Part shown: one piece after another, positions 1 through 8,268 of the stretch
Numbering within the stretch: the stretch's first letter is position 1
How the letters are laid out: every line of letters starts with the position of its first letter
NCBI GenBank assembly: GCA_040882285.1
Contig: JBBEBQ010000005.1
Coordinates: 1 to 64,000 of the forward strand
Source: Gemmatimonadaceae bacterium
Lineage (GTDB): Bacteria > Gemmatimonadota > Gemmatimonadetes > Gemmatimonadales > Gemmatimonadaceae
DNA: 64,000 bases
Direction: 5' to 3'
Notes under the pieces: generated by a model
What the model was told of the DNA's origin: nothing
Databases searched by the model: none
Seen by the model: only the letters and a program-made list of their open reading frames with translations
Translations under genes and position numbers: made by a program

Positions 1-20
1 CGAGGCCAGTATCGGGCCAT

Positions 21-79
21 TGAGCCGCGTTTCTCGCACGATCACGCCTCAGGCCGCGATGCGGACGAAACGCGGCTCA
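21..79. repeat. 13 bp inverted repeat overlapping the tolR stop codon
   Basis: TGAGCCGCGTTTC at 21-33 is the exact reverse complement of 67-79, with a 33-nt loop. The TGA stop of the TolR gene (77-79) lies inside the right arm. No T-run follows in the minus-strand direction before the window edge, so it is not a standard intrinsic terminator. It may be an intercistronic hairpin before the next, unseen gene. Confidence 0.6.
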
Positions 80-499
80 CTGGCCCGGCCGCACGACCTG
101 TTCGGGCTCCGCGACGAGCCCGACGTCGCCCACGCCCGCTGCGCGCATCACGGACAGCACACGGACGACGCTCCCGTACGGCACGCCCTGGTCGGCGCGC
201 AGGTAGACGCCCTGGCTCGCCCGTCCCTGCGCGAGCGCGCGGAAGCTCGCGCGGAACTCCTCATAAGTGAGCTCGGAGTCCTCCACGAAAATCGCGCCGG
301 CGCGATTCACCGTCACGGTCAGCCCGCTCTTCTGGTCCAGCGGGCGCGCCTCCGCGCGGGGCAGCGCGATGTCCACGCCCCCCTGCATCATCGGCGCGGT
401 GATCATGAAGATGATCATCAGCAGCATCATCACGTCGATCAGACTGACGACGTTGATCTCGGCGTTCAGCGCCATGCGCTCCCGCGTGCTCCTGCGCAT
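77..499 (-). CDS. tolR: TolR/ExbD-type biopolymer transport protein
   Basis: 140 aa. An N-terminal cytoplasmic stretch is followed by one membrane helix (about residues 16-36) carrying the family signature NVVSLIDVMMLLMIIFM; its Asp (residue 22) is the conserved proton-pathway acid. The rest is a periplasmic ExbD/TolR domain. It partners TolQ in a proton-motive-force-driven complex that energises outer-membrane processes. The ATG at 497-499 overlaps the TolQ stop (ATGA), so the pair is translationally coupled. TolR rather than ExbD is inferred from the gene order; neither TonB nor Pal is visible before the window edge. Confidence 0.88.
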   Translation of the reverse strand: MRRSTRERMALNAEINVVSLIDVMMLLMIIFMITAPMMQGGVDIALPRAEARPLDQKSGLTVTVNRAGAIFVEDSELTYEEFRASFRALAQGRASQGVYLRADQGVPYGSVVRVLSVMRAAGVGDVGLVAEPEQVVRPGQ

Positions 500-1206
500 C
501 AGATGCGCCCCTCGTGCACCATCAGCGCGATGAGCTCCGAGCTGAAGCCCTCGAACAACCCTTCGATCCGGTTGAGCCGACTCGCGAAGATGTTGTAGCC
601 GAACACGGCGGGAATCGCGACCGCCAGGGCCAGGGCTGTAGCGATCAGCGCCTCGGCGATCCCCGGCGCGACGGCGCCGATGTTTCCCGAGCCTTCCCGC
701 GCCAAACCGAGGAAGGCCGCGATGATTCCCAGCACCGTTCCGAACAGCCCGATGAGCGGGCTCGCGGAGCCGATGACCGCGAGCGCCGGAATGAAGTGGC
801 CGAGCCGGTCCCGCTCGGCCCCCGCCTGCGCGTCGAGCACCATGCGCAGCGCTTCCACCTGCGACACGCTGAGCCGACCCGCGCGCTCCGCCGTCGGCGA
901 CAAGCCCGGCGTCGTCTGCGAGAGGAACTGCAATGCACGGTCCACGATCCGCGCGTACGAGTTGTCGCCCGTGCGGTGCACGATCTTCTCGGCGTCCTCC
1001 AGCGTCCGCACGCGCGTGAACTCTTCCATGAACTCGTGCCCGCTTCTCGTGATCCGGCGGTACTCGAGCCACTTGAGGAACATGATCGCCCAGCTCACGA
1101 ACGACAGCACCAGCAGGAGCACCAGTACGGCCTTCGCCGCCGGCGTCGTGTGCAGCACGAGCTCCGTGAGCGTGGATGGAATTGCCTGTCCGGTTTGAAG
1201 GATCAC
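499..1206 (-). CDS. tolQ: TolQ/ExbB/MotA-family proton channel
   Basis: 235 aa from a GTG start at 1204-1206, chosen because it overlaps the stop of the upstream epimerase gene (GTGA). One N-terminal membrane helix (about 20-45) is followed by a cytoplasmic segment and two more helices. The second contains the ExbB/TolQ core GSASPLIGLFGTVLGII, the third ALIATALALAVAIPAVFGYN. The protein forms the proton-conducting ring around TolR. A longer reading from a TTG at 1296 would run into the upstream gene and adds non-homologous sequence. A second ExbB (57531-58271) is present, so the window holds two energising systems. Confidence 0.88.
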   Translation of the reverse strand: MILQTGQAIPSTLTELVLHTTPAAKAVLVLLLVLSFVSWAIMFLKWLEYRRITRSGHEFMEEFTRVRTLEDAEKIVHRTGDNSYARIVDRALQFLSQTTPGLSPTAERAGRLSVSQVEALRMVLDAQAGAERDRLGHFIPALAVIGSASPLIGLFGTVLGIIAAFLGLAREGSGNIGAVAPGIAEALIATALALAVAIPAVFGYNIFASRLNRIEGLFEGFSSELIALMVHEGRI

Positions 1207-2174
1207 GATTTCTCTATTGCTCCGGTGAGACGATTGGCGGCGAACCACTCGTATGTGGCGGCAAGCCCGTCGGGGAGACCGACTCGCGGTTCCCAACCGA
1301 GCACCTGGCGAGCCTTATCGATCGCGATGAACGACTCCTGCTGTTCTCCGGGACGCTTCGGCGCAAACGCGAGCGGAACGTTCGTGCCTGCGGCTCGTTG
1401 AAGATGAGACGCCAAATCGAGCACATTGGTTCCTATCGCCGTGCCGATGTTGAACGCGCGTGAATCAAGACCGTGATCGACCGGAAGCGGCCGGGTAGCT
1501 CCCAGCCAAGCGGCCTCGACGACGTCCGCCACGTGTATGTAATCGCGGGTTTGGAGCCCGTCACCGAAAACCGTCAGTTCCCGGCCATCAAGCAGTCGAT
1601 TACAAAAGATCGACACCACTCCCGCTTCCCCATGCGGATCTTGTCGGGGACCATACACGTTACCAAAACGAAGGACGGCGGACTCTAGCCCATAGAGATG
1701 GAAGTAGTAGGCGAGGTAGTATTCCACCGACAGCTTCGAAATGGCGTACGGGGACTCAGGTTCTTTCGGGTGCGTCTCGGGCGTTGGCGGATTTGCAAAC
1801 GTGCCGTATACCGCGCCGCCGGTTGAGGTAAAAACGATTCGCGGCGAGCGTCCGCTCCGCCTGACAGCTTCGAGCAGATTCAGCGTGCCCGAGATGTTCA
1901 CGCTGGCATCGAAAGCCGGGTCGGCTACACTCTTGCGGACGTCCATTTGCGCGGCGAGATGGACGATCACGTCGAAGCCGGCTTCCTCCACCAGTGCCGC
2001 TGCGTCGGCAGAACGTACGTCCATGCGGTGCAGTGTCGCCTGCCGACTGACGTTCTCCAATCTTCCGGAGGAAAGGTCGTCGACGACGTGCACCTCATGG
2101 TTTTCGCCGACGAAACGGTCGACCACGTGCGAGCCGATGAAGCCGGCGCCGCCGGTTACCAGGGCGCGCGCCAT
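1203..2174 (-). CDS. NAD-dependent epimerase/dehydratase (UDP-glucose 4-epimerase-like)
   Basis: 323 aa extended SDR. The N-terminal Rossmann motif TGGAGFIGSHVVD binds NAD, and an acidic residue pair after beta-2 (VVDDLSSG) fits NAD preference. TSTGGAVYG carries the catalytic Ser/Thr, and YAISKLSVEYY supplies the YxxxK catalytic pair. The C-terminal half has the sugar-nucleotide epimerase signature RFGNVYGPRQDP. It probably interconverts UDP-hexoses (or related UDP-sugars) for surface polysaccharide, in line with the Ugd/Wbp enzymes at 16-22 kb. GalE, WbpP/Gne or a UDP-glucuronate epimerase remain possible. It ends in a 4-nt overlap with tolQ, an unrelated envelope gene. Confidence 0.82.
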   Translation of the reverse strand: MARALVTGGAGFIGSHVVDRFVGENHEVHVVDDLSSGRLENVSRQATLHRMDVRSADAAALVEEAGFDVIVHLAAQMDVRKSVADPAFDASVNISGTLNLLEAVRRSGRSPRIVFTSTGGAVYGTFANPPTPETHPKEPESPYAISKLSVEYYLAYYFHLYGLESAVLRFGNVYGPRQDPHGEAGVVSIFCNRLLDGRELTVFGDGLQTRDYIHVADVVEAAWLGATRPLPVDHGLDSRAFNIGTAIGTNVLDLASHLQRAAGTNVPLAFAPKRPGEQQESFIAIDKARQVLGWEPRVGLPDGLAATYEWFAANRLTGAIEKS

Positions 2175-2292
2175 TACTCCCCAGCCGCCCCGGATGGTCG
2201 GCTCGCGTGGTCCGCGGCGTAATGGAAGATGGCGATCGAGCGGGCGGCGTAGTTCATCGGCGCCCGCAATTTACTCCAGAAACAGAGCTTTT

Positions 2293-2394
2293 AGCTGTTG
2301 GCTATTGGCTATTGGCTACGGCGATGCCCCTCGCACGCTACTCCTCCCGCGATCCCGCTTCAAGCCAAGAGCCAACAGCCAATAGCCAACAGCT
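2293..2394. repeat. inverted pair of CTATTGG/CCAATAG heptamer arrays
   Basis: The left arm (2293-2318) reads as repeats of CTATTGG with a CTGTTGG variant. The right arm (2362-2394) is the complement, CCAATAG/CCAACAG/CCAAGAG. The spacer is about 43 bp. The element sits in the 222 bp gap between the LysM protein and the epimerase. The same heptamer recurs near 27.0, 33.1, 35.1, 43.1 and 47.2 kb. A long imperfect hairpin can form on either strand. Confidence 0.85.
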
Positions 2395-2396
2395 CC

Positions 2397-3515
2397 CTAC
2401 GGCACCCTCGCCGACAGCCGCGCGCGCATCCCGATCGATATCGTCGGCAGCTCCTGATCCACGATGATCGCGGTCGCCGCGTACGGGGTGACTCGCACCA
2501 CCTGCGCCAATGCCGCGGGCTCGGGCGGGCGAGTGGAGTCGGCGGCCCCGCGCCGCGTCTGGTCGATCAAGGTGAATCGATCGCCCACTCGCGCGGCGCC
2601 ACGCGGCACGTCGAGGAAGACGTAATGCTGCAACGAGGGGAGCACGGGATCGTTGTGAATCCAGACGATGCGTCCCTCAAGCGCGTCCATCGACGCCACC
2701 GGCAGGCGGGAGCTGGCAGTCTCCGCCGTGTACACGAGGATCGGCTGGCCGATCTCCACGGTGCCGAATTGCCTGATCACCCGCGCGGCGATCGGCTGGC
2801 CCGGCCTCGATTCCGCGACCCGCAGGATCGCCGTCGGGATCGCCAGCCGGGCGCTGTCCATCACGATCGGGCCCAGGGCGAGCGCCGTGAAGCGCGCTCC
2901 GACCGCCGGCCGGCCGGTGCCGGGCGGGGGCGTTATGTACACTACGTCGTTCAGCTGAAAGCGCCGGTCGCGCACGTCCATCGCGATGCCCGGGCGCTCC
3001 GCGCTTCCGATGATCTCGCCCGCGAGCATCGGCCCCTTCTCACCGACGACGAAGGGCGCCGCATCTATCTCCCCCGGCCGCACACCCGCGACGCGAGCAC
3101 GCTCCTCGATCTCGAATCGCGGCTGCATGCGGGCGCCGCCGCCGGGACCGAAAACCGTGGTCGTGGCCTGAGCCGGAATCGTGCGAATCGTGGTGACCAC
3201 CGTCCCCTGCCGCTCCGCGTCGGCGAGCGCATCAGGCCTCACCGCGCCGGTCGGGATGCGGATGACTTCTCCCGGGTAGATCCAGTGCGGGTTCTCGACG
3301 ACGTCCAGGTTGCGCCGGAAGATATCGGGCCACTTGAACGGGTCCTTGAGGTACTGCCCGGCGATGCCCCAGAGGGTGTCGCCGGGCTTGACGGTGTGCG
3401 TGACCTCGCGGGCAGTATCGGCCGGAGCCGGAACGTCCTGCGCGGCCAACGCTCCCGGGAGCATGGCGAGAAAAGCGATCGCGACGAGCGTGGAGTAGCG
3501 AATCTGAGCTTTCAC
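2397..3515 (-). CDS. secreted LysM-domain protein
   Basis: 372 aa from a GTG start. Residues 1-25 form a signal peptide (hydrophobic LVAIAFLAMLPGALA with an AxA-type site). One LysM domain spans about 39-88 (HTVKPGDTLWGIAGQYL ... NPHWIYPGEVIRIP), so the mature protein is expected to bind peptidoglycan in the periplasm. The remaining roughly 280 residues have no motif I recognise; they contain several short beta-rich, barrel-like stretches and no catalytic signature. The layout resembles periplasmic LysM proteins found next to Ssb/Tol genes, but the function is unknown. Confidence 0.8.
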   Translation of the reverse strand: MKAQIRYSTLVAIAFLAMLPGALAAQDVPAPADTAREVTHTVKPGDTLWGIAGQYLKDPFKWPDIFRRNLDVVENPHWIYPGEVIRIPTGAVRPDALADAERQGTVVTTIRTIPAQATTTVFGPGGGARMQPRFEIEERARVAGVRPGEIDAAPFVVGEKGPMLAGEIIGSAERPGIAMDVRDRRFQLNDVVYITPPPGTGRPAVGARFTALALGPIVMDSARLAIPTAILRVAESRPGQPIAARVIRQFGTVEIGQPILVYTAETASSRLPVASMDALEGRIVWIHNDPVLPSLQHYVFLDVPRGAARVGDRFTLIDQTRRGAADSTRPPEPAALAQVVRVTPYAATAIIVDQELPTISIGMRARLSARVP

Positions 3516-3639
3516 GGTTCGGAGGCTCGAGGAAGGATCACAAATTAGGACGAGTCAGGCGTCGGGGCCGTAAAACTCTTGCTCCTGGTTAGGGCAACCG
3601 GAATCCAAGCCCGGCCACCGCTGGGCAGGACCGTCCCCG

Positions 3640-4149
3640 CTAGAACGGCAGGTCGTCATCAGTGTCTTCCAGCGCTGCCGGGAAATCCTCGAAATCCCCG
3701 CCCGCCGCGCCCGCTCCCGCCGCCGCTCCGGCCTTGGCCGATGGCGCCCGGCGCGATCCACCCGCCGACTCGAAGTCCCCGCCGCCGCCGCCGCCGCCGC
3801 GCGAGCCGCCGAGCATCACCATGTCGCGCACGTTGATCTCGGTGGTGTAGCGCGTCTGGTTCTCCTTGTCCTGCCACTGCCGGTACTCTATCTCACCCTC
3901 GACGTACAGCCGGTCGCCTTTCTTGACGTACTTCTCCACCACGTCGACGAGCCCGCCCCCGCTCTTCCTGTTCCACACCACGCACTTGTGCCACTCTGTC
4001 TTCTCCTGCTTCTCGCCGTTCTGGCCGGTCCAGCTCCGGCTCGTCGCTAGCGAGAAAGACGCCACGCGGGTGCCACTGGTGGTGGAGCGAATCTCGGGGT
4101 CGCTTCCCAGGTTGCCGATCAGCATCGCTTTGTTCAGACTGCGGCTCAC
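3640..4149 (-). CDS. ssb: single-stranded DNA-binding protein
   Basis: 169 aa. The OB fold occupies about 1-110 (LNKAMLIGNLGSDPEIR, FSLATSRSW, EWHKCVVWNRKSG, YVEGEIEYRQW). A low-complexity Gly/Ala linker follows, then the acidic tip DTDDDLPF that recruits replication and repair proteins. The GTG start at 4147-4149 is preceded by a strong GAGGAGG Shine-Dalgarno with a short 4-nt spacer; the upstream in-frame start adds 11 non-homologous residues. It coats single-stranded DNA as a tetramer during replication, recombination and repair. The gene stands alone, not beside rpsF/rpsR as in many bacteria. Confidence 0.95.
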   Translation of the reverse strand: MSRSLNKAMLIGNLGSDPEIRSTTSGTRVASFSLATSRSWTGQNGEKQEKTEWHKCVVWNRKSGGGLVDVVEKYVKKGDRLYVEGEIEYRQWQDKENQTRYTTEINVRDMVMLGGSRGGGGGGGDFESAGGSRRAPSAKAGAAAGAGAAGGDFEDFPAALEDTDDDLPF

Positions 4150-4273
4150 GAAGCCTCCTCGCAAAAGTGTCGGACGGTTCAACCGTCACTGTATATCGCC
4201 TGTCATGGCGGTTCCCGCGGTTACGAACGGATGCGCCCGCAAGCAGAACCATCCCACCGGGTCACGAAAAATC

Positions 4274-4738
4274 TCAGGGCCTGACCCTCTGAAGAATAAG
4301 CGCGTCCTCCTCGGGCCGCTGATAGTACCGGCGGCGACGCCCGACCTCGACGAAGCCGTGGGCCGCGTACAGTCCGCGCGCGGCGGCGTTCGACTCCCGG
4401 ACCTCCAGGTACACCATCGTGACCCCGTCCCGGGCGGCCACCTCCAGGAGACTTCGCAGCAGGCTGCTCCCGATACCGCTGCGGCGGGAGTCACCCGCCA
4501 CGGCCAGATTGAGCAGCTCCGCCTCCTCCGCCACCCGGATGAGCACGGCATAGCCGACGATTCCCTCCTCCCGCCCCGGATCTTCCGCGACGATGAACGT
4601 GACGCCGGCGCGATCGATGAACGACTCGAACGATTGCCGCGGCCAGGGATCGCTCGTGAAGCAGGTCAGCTCCAGCTCCGCCACCCGCTCGACGTCGGCG
4701 AGGGCGGCGTGCCGCAGAACCAGCGCGTCCGCGGTCAC
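4274..4738 (-). CDS. rimI: ribosomal-protein-alanine N-acetyltransferase
   Basis: 154 aa GNAT-family enzyme. The GTG start at 4736-4738 overlaps the TsaB stop (GTGA). It carries the acetyl-CoA loop RRSGIGSSLL and the RimI-like end YLEVRESNAAARGLYAAHGFVEVGRRRRYY. It is expected to acetylate the N-terminal Ala of ribosomal protein S18. Coupling to tsaB and tsaE is a common bacterial arrangement and supports RimI over a generic GNAT. Confidence 0.9.
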   Translation of the reverse strand: MTADALVLRHAALADVERVAELELTCFTSDPWPRQSFESFIDRAGVTFIVAEDPGREEGIVGYAVLIRVAEEAELLNLAVAGDSRRSGIGSSLLRSLLEVAARDGVTMVYLEVRESNAAARGLYAAHGFVEVGRRRRYYQRPEEDALILQRVRP

Positions 4739-5388
4739 TTCGGCAGCGGCCGTCCGTGCGCTGCCTCCCACTTCACCTGCGCCTCGGCCGCGCGGCCGTA
4801 GTCGGGCTCCCACGCGGCGAGGTCAACAGGGCCCGAGCTGACGATGGAGTCGAGCATCCGCGCCACGCCGGCAACGTGCGGCGCAGAGTCGAGCACCTCG
4901 GCCCCGGCCCGCGCGGCTTCTTCGGCGAGCGCCGTCCGGGAGACGATTCGCATCGGCACGGCCACGGGGATGGTGCCATTTTCCGCGACGTCGATCAGCG
5001 CGGCGAAGCTCTCCCCCCGCATCGCGTCCAGCGCCACCAGGTACCTGCCCGGCTCTTTCCCCGCCGAGGCGACGACGAGCGCGAGCGACGAGACCGCGAA
5101 CAACGGGAGGCCGCGCGCGTGGCAGATTCCCTTGGCAATGGATGCCGCTATCCGCAGGCTCGTGAAGCTCCCCGGTCCCGCGCCGCACACGACGCGCTGA
5201 ATCGCTTTCATCCCTTCCGGCAGCTTCTCGACGCACTCCGCCACGGCCGGCATCAACCGCTCCTGGTCGCGACCGCGCATCGCCACGTCGCTGGAAAAAA
5301 CGACTTCGCTGCCGCGGATGACGGCGACACTGCCGGCGTACGTGGACGCCTCCAGCGCGAGCGTATAGCCGGCAGCGGGTCGGGTCAT
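4735..5388 (-). CDS. tsaB: tRNA threonylcarbamoyladenosine (t6A) biosynthesis protein TsaB
   Basis: 217 aa, ASKHA-type fold. N-terminal LALEASTYAGSVAVI and CGAGPGSFTSLRIAASIAKGI are typical TsaB segments. TsaB scaffolds the TsaD-TsaB-TsaE complex that transfers threonylcarbamoyl to A37 of ANN-decoding tRNAs. TsaD itself is not in the window. The gene is followed without a gap by rimI and preceded at 31 bp by tsaE. Confidence 0.93.
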   Translation of the reverse strand: MTRPAAGYTLALEASTYAGSVAVIRGSEVVFSSDVAMRGRDQERLMPAVAECVEKLPEGMKAIQRVVCGAGPGSFTSLRIAASIAKGICHARGLPLFAVSSLALVVASAGKEPGRYLVALDAMRGESFAALIDVAENGTIPVAVPMRIVSRTALAEEAARAGAEVLDSAPHVAGVARMLDSIVSSGPVDLAAWEPDYGRAAEAQVKWEAAHGRPLPK

Positions 5389-5419
5389 GCGGTTGCCGGC
5401 GCGGCGCGGAGCGACATGC

Positions 5420-5863
5420 TCAACCGGCGAGCAGAATTCGCCGCGACGGATCGCCGGGGTCGTACTCGAGCGCGATGGGTACGTGCGGCGGGAGACGCGC
5501 GCCCGCGCGCTCCGGCCACTCGACGATCACCAGGGCCTCGCCGTTCACGATCTCATCCCAGCCGATGTTGGTCAGCTGCGCCTCGTTCTCGAGCCGGTAG
5601 AGATCGATGTGGAAGACGGTCGAGCGCGGCGACGAATACTCGTGCACCAGCGCATACGTGGGGCTGGTGACGGAGTCCGTCACCTCGTAGCCGGCGCAAA
5701 TGGCCTGAGCGAGGGTGGTCTTTCCCGCGCCAAGCTCGCCGCTGAGCGTCACGACGAGCGGGGCTTCCGCCGCCTCGCCGAACCGTATCCCCCACTGGCG
5801 CAGCTCGCTCTCATCCAGCGCGAGGCCGCTCACGGGCGCGAGCGGAGGCAGGAACCTGGTCAT
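5420..5863 (-). CDS. tsaE: tRNA t6A biosynthesis ATPase TsaE
   Basis: 147 aa. P-loop GELGAGKTT at about residues 42-50, then the family segments [18 protein letters not shown] and VIVEWPERA. TsaE is the ATPase that recycles the TsaBD complex during t6A synthesis. The ATG at 5861-5863 overlaps the UvrB stop (ATGA), which fixes the start and couples the t6A genes to a DNA repair gene. Confidence 0.93.
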   Translation of the reverse strand: MTRFLPPLAPVSGLALDESELRQWGIRFGEAAEAPLVVTLSGELGAGKTTLAQAICAGYEVTDSVTSPTYALVHEYSSPRSTVFHIDLYRLENEAQLTNIGWDEIVNGEALVIVEWPERAGARLPPHVPIALEYDPGDPSRRILLAG

Positions 5864-7932
5864 CCCGCCGCCTTGATTCCTGCCAGCGAGCCGCGCGATC
5901 TCACCGTGGACCCTTCCACCTGCGCGCGAATCTCGAACAGCTCGTCGCGGATGCGCGCCGCCGTCTCGAAATCGAGCGCCGCGGCGGCGGCCTTCATGTC
6001 GGCCTCGAGTCCCTTTACGATCCGCGCGACGTCGTCCCTGCTGCCGTACTTCCCGGTCCCCGCCTCCGCGACGCGCCTGGCCGCGCGATCCTCCTCGCGC
6101 GCGGCGCTCCCTTCCCGCGCGTCGGCGACGCGGGTGCTGAAGCGCACCTGGTCCACGCTCTTGATGACGCCGAGCGGGGTGATGCCGTGCTCGAGGTTGT
6201 ACGCCTGCTGTACCGCGCGCCGCCGGCCAGTCTCGTCCAGCGCGCGCTGCATGGAGCCGGTGATCCTGTCGGCGTAGAAGATCGCGCGTCCGTTCACGTG
6301 CCGCGCCGCGCGCCCAATGGTCTGGATCAGCGACCTGTCGCTCCGCAGAAAACCTTCCTGGTCGGCGTCGAGAATCGCGACGAGCGAGACCTCCGGCAGA
6401 TCCAATCCCTCGCGGAGGAGATTGATTCCAACAAGCACGTCGAAGTCGCCCAGCCTGAGCCCGCGCACGATCTCCATCCGCTCGATGGCGTCTATGTCGG
6501 AGTGCATGTACCGCACGCGCACACCCATCTGCTGCAGATAGTCGGTGAGGTCCTCCGCCATGCGCTTGGTGAGCGTCGTGACGAGCACACGCTCGCCGCG
6601 GCGCTCGCGGATGCGGATCTCGTTCAGCAGGTCGTCCACCTGCCCGCGCACGGGCCGGATGTCCACCTCCGGGTCCACCAGGCCCGTCGGCCGGATGATC
6701 TGCTCGACGACGACGCCCTCGGACAAGCGCAGCTCGATGTCGCCGGGGGTGGCCGACACGTTCAGCGCGCGCGGTGTGAGCGCGAGAAACTCGTCGAACA
6801 TCAACGGCCTGTTGTCCAGCGCGCTCGGCAGCCGGAAGCCGTATTCGACCAGGGTCAGCTTGCGCGCGCGGTCGCCGTTGAACATCCCCGAGATCTGCGG
6901 CAGCGTCACGTGCGACTCGTCCACGACCACCAGGAACTCGTCCGGGAAGTAGTCGAACAGGCACGCGGGCCGCTCGCCGGCGGAGCGGTCGGCGAGATGG
7001 CGCGAGTAGTTCTCGATTCCCGCGCACGTGCCGATCTCGAGCATCATCTCGACGTCGAAGTTGGTGCGCGACTCGAGCCGCTGCGCCTCGAGGAGCTTGC
7101 CCGTGGACTTCAGCTCCGCGAGCCGCTCGGCCAGCTCGGCGCGGATCTTCGCGACCGCGCGCTCGATGGTGGGGCGTGACGTGACGAAGTGCTTGGCGGG
7201 GTAGATCGCCGTCTTGTTCAGCGAGGTGATGGACGCGCCGGTCAGCGGATCGATCTTGCTGATACGCTCGACCTCGTCGCCGAACAGCTCGATGCGGACG
7301 CCCTGCTCCTCGTACGCCGGGAAGATCTCCACCGTGTCGCCCCGCACGCGGAAGAAGCCGCGGTCGAACACGACGTCGTTGCGGGAGTACTGGATCTTCA
7401 CCAGCGAGCGCAGTATGTCGTCGCGCGCGATGCGCTGCCCTTTCTCGACGGTGACCATCTGCTCCCGGTACTGCACCGGGTCGCCGAGGCCGTAGATCGC
7501 CGACACCGTGGCGACGATGATCACGTCGTCGCGCTCCATCAGGCTCGACGTGGCGCGCAGCCGGAGCCGGTCGATGTCCTCGTTGATCGAGGCGTCCTTC
7601 TCGATGTACGTGTCCGTCGTGGGCACGTACGCTTCCGGCTGGTAGTAGTCGTAGTACGAGATGAAGTACTCGACGGCGTTGTTGGGGAAGAATCCCTTGA
7701 GCTCGCCGTACAGCTGCGCCGCCAGCGTCTTGTTGTGCGACATGACCAGTGTCGGTAGCCCGATATTCTTCACCACATTCGCGACCGTCATGGTCTTGCC
7801 CGAGCCCGTCACGCCGAGGAGCGTCTGGAACCTGTCCCCCCGCTCAATCCCGCGCGTCAGCTCGGCGATCGCTTTCGGCTGATCACCGGCTGGCTTGAAT
7901 GGGGCCTGAAGGTCAAACTCTGCGCGGGGCAT
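5860..7932 (-). CDS. uvrB: excinuclease ABC subunit B
   Basis: 690 aa, typical UvrB length. Walker [11 protein letters not shown] sits near residue 40, the beta-hairpin region is [12 protein letters not shown], and [11 protein letters not shown] carries the DE of the Walker B motif. SF2 helicase motifs include ATPGDIEL and [15 protein letters not shown]. The C-terminal UVR coiled coil is present ([27 protein letters not shown]). It is the damage-verifying helicase-like subunit that accepts DNA from UvrA and recruits UvrC. The start ATG is at 7930-7932. The 336 bp upstream holds two long hairpins. Confidence 0.97.
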   Translation of the reverse strand: MPRAEFDLQAPFKPAGDQPKAIAELTRGIERGDRFQTLLGVTGSGKTMTVANVVKNIGLPTLVMSHNKTLAAQLYGELKGFFPNNAVEYFISYYDYYQPEAYVPTTDTYIEKDASINEDIDRLRLRATSSLMERDDVIIVATVSAIYGLGDPVQYREQMVTVEKGQRIARDDILRSLVKIQYSRNDVVFDRGFFRVRGDTVEIFPAYEEQGVRIELFGDEVERISKIDPLTGASITSLNKTAIYPAKHFVTSRPTIERAVAKIRAELAERLAELKSTGKLLEAQRLESRTNFDVEMMLEIGTCAGIENYSRHLADRSAGERPACLFDYFPDEFLVVVDESHVTLPQISGMFNGDRARKLTLVEYGFRLPSALDNRPLMFDEFLALTPRALNVSATPGDIELRLSEGVVVEQIIRPTGLVDPEVDIRPVRGQVDDLLNEIRIRERRGERVLVTTLTKRMAEDLTDYLQQMGVRVRYMHSDIDAIERMEIVRGLRLGDFDVLVGINLLREGLDLPEVSLVAILDADQEGFLRSDRSLIQTIGRAARHVNGRAIFYADRITGSMQRALDETGRRRAVQQAYNLEHGITPLGVIKSVDQVRFSTRVADAREGSAAREEDRAARRVAEAGTGKYGSRDDVARIVKGLEADMKAAAAALDFETAARIRDELFEIRAQVEGSTVRSRGSLAGIKAAG

Positions 7933-7981
7933 CCCTGCAATTTATCCGATTGCGGCGGTCGCTTCCTCCGCTTGTGTGCGT

Positions 7982-8121
7982 GTGACCCGCGCTTCGGGCG
8001 CAGGGGTCGCCAGTCGCGGCTACGGGCGCGCGGGAGCGTTCGAGAGGCCCACCCCGAGCAATAACCCGCCGCGCGCCCTAAGACGCCGCTTTGGCGACCC
8101 CTGCGCCCGAAGGCGAGTCAC
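7982..8121. repeat. long hairpin element, inverted relative of the GTCTTAG-loop family
   Basis: The left arm GTGACCC..TTCGGGCGCAGGGGTCGCC (7982-8011) pairs with 8093-8121 almost completely. A second inner stem GGGCGCGCGG / CCGCGCGCCC lies inside. The inner junctions read GGC-TACG on the left and CTAAGAC-GCC on the right, the reverse complement of the signature in the neighbouring hairpin. It fills the first half of the 336 bp gap between the Rel/Spo gene and uvrB, which otherwise holds no gene. Confidence 0.65.
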
Positions 8122-8252
8122 CCGACCATGGTGGAGGAGGCTGACGAACCGGGGGAGGACTGCAGGGCCGTCTTAGCGAGCGCAGTTTGCGAGCGTAGGC
8201 CCAGCAGTCCTTCCCCGGGCGTCAGCCGACACGCGACGACCTCACGGTCGGG
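8121..8252. repeat. long hairpin with the GTCTTAG...CGTA loop (long form)
   Basis: CCCGACC (8121-8127) pairs with 8246-8252. GGCTGAC and CGGGGGAGGACTGC pair with 8209-8229 and the preceding bases, with one G-T. The stem closes with GGCC/GGCC at 8166-8169 and 8198-8201. The loop at 8170-8197 begins GTCTTAGCGA and ends GAGCGTA, with a 4 bp inner stem CGCA/TGCG. It lies just downstream of the Rel/Spo gene (3' end at 8269). Confidence 0.75.
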
Positions 8253-8268
8253 CCCCATGCAACCGCAG

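Noticed and set aside
1206-1296. Longer TolQ start at TTG 1296
   Set aside because: It overlaps the epimerase gene by about 90 bp with no homologous residues; the coupled GTG at 1206 fits better.
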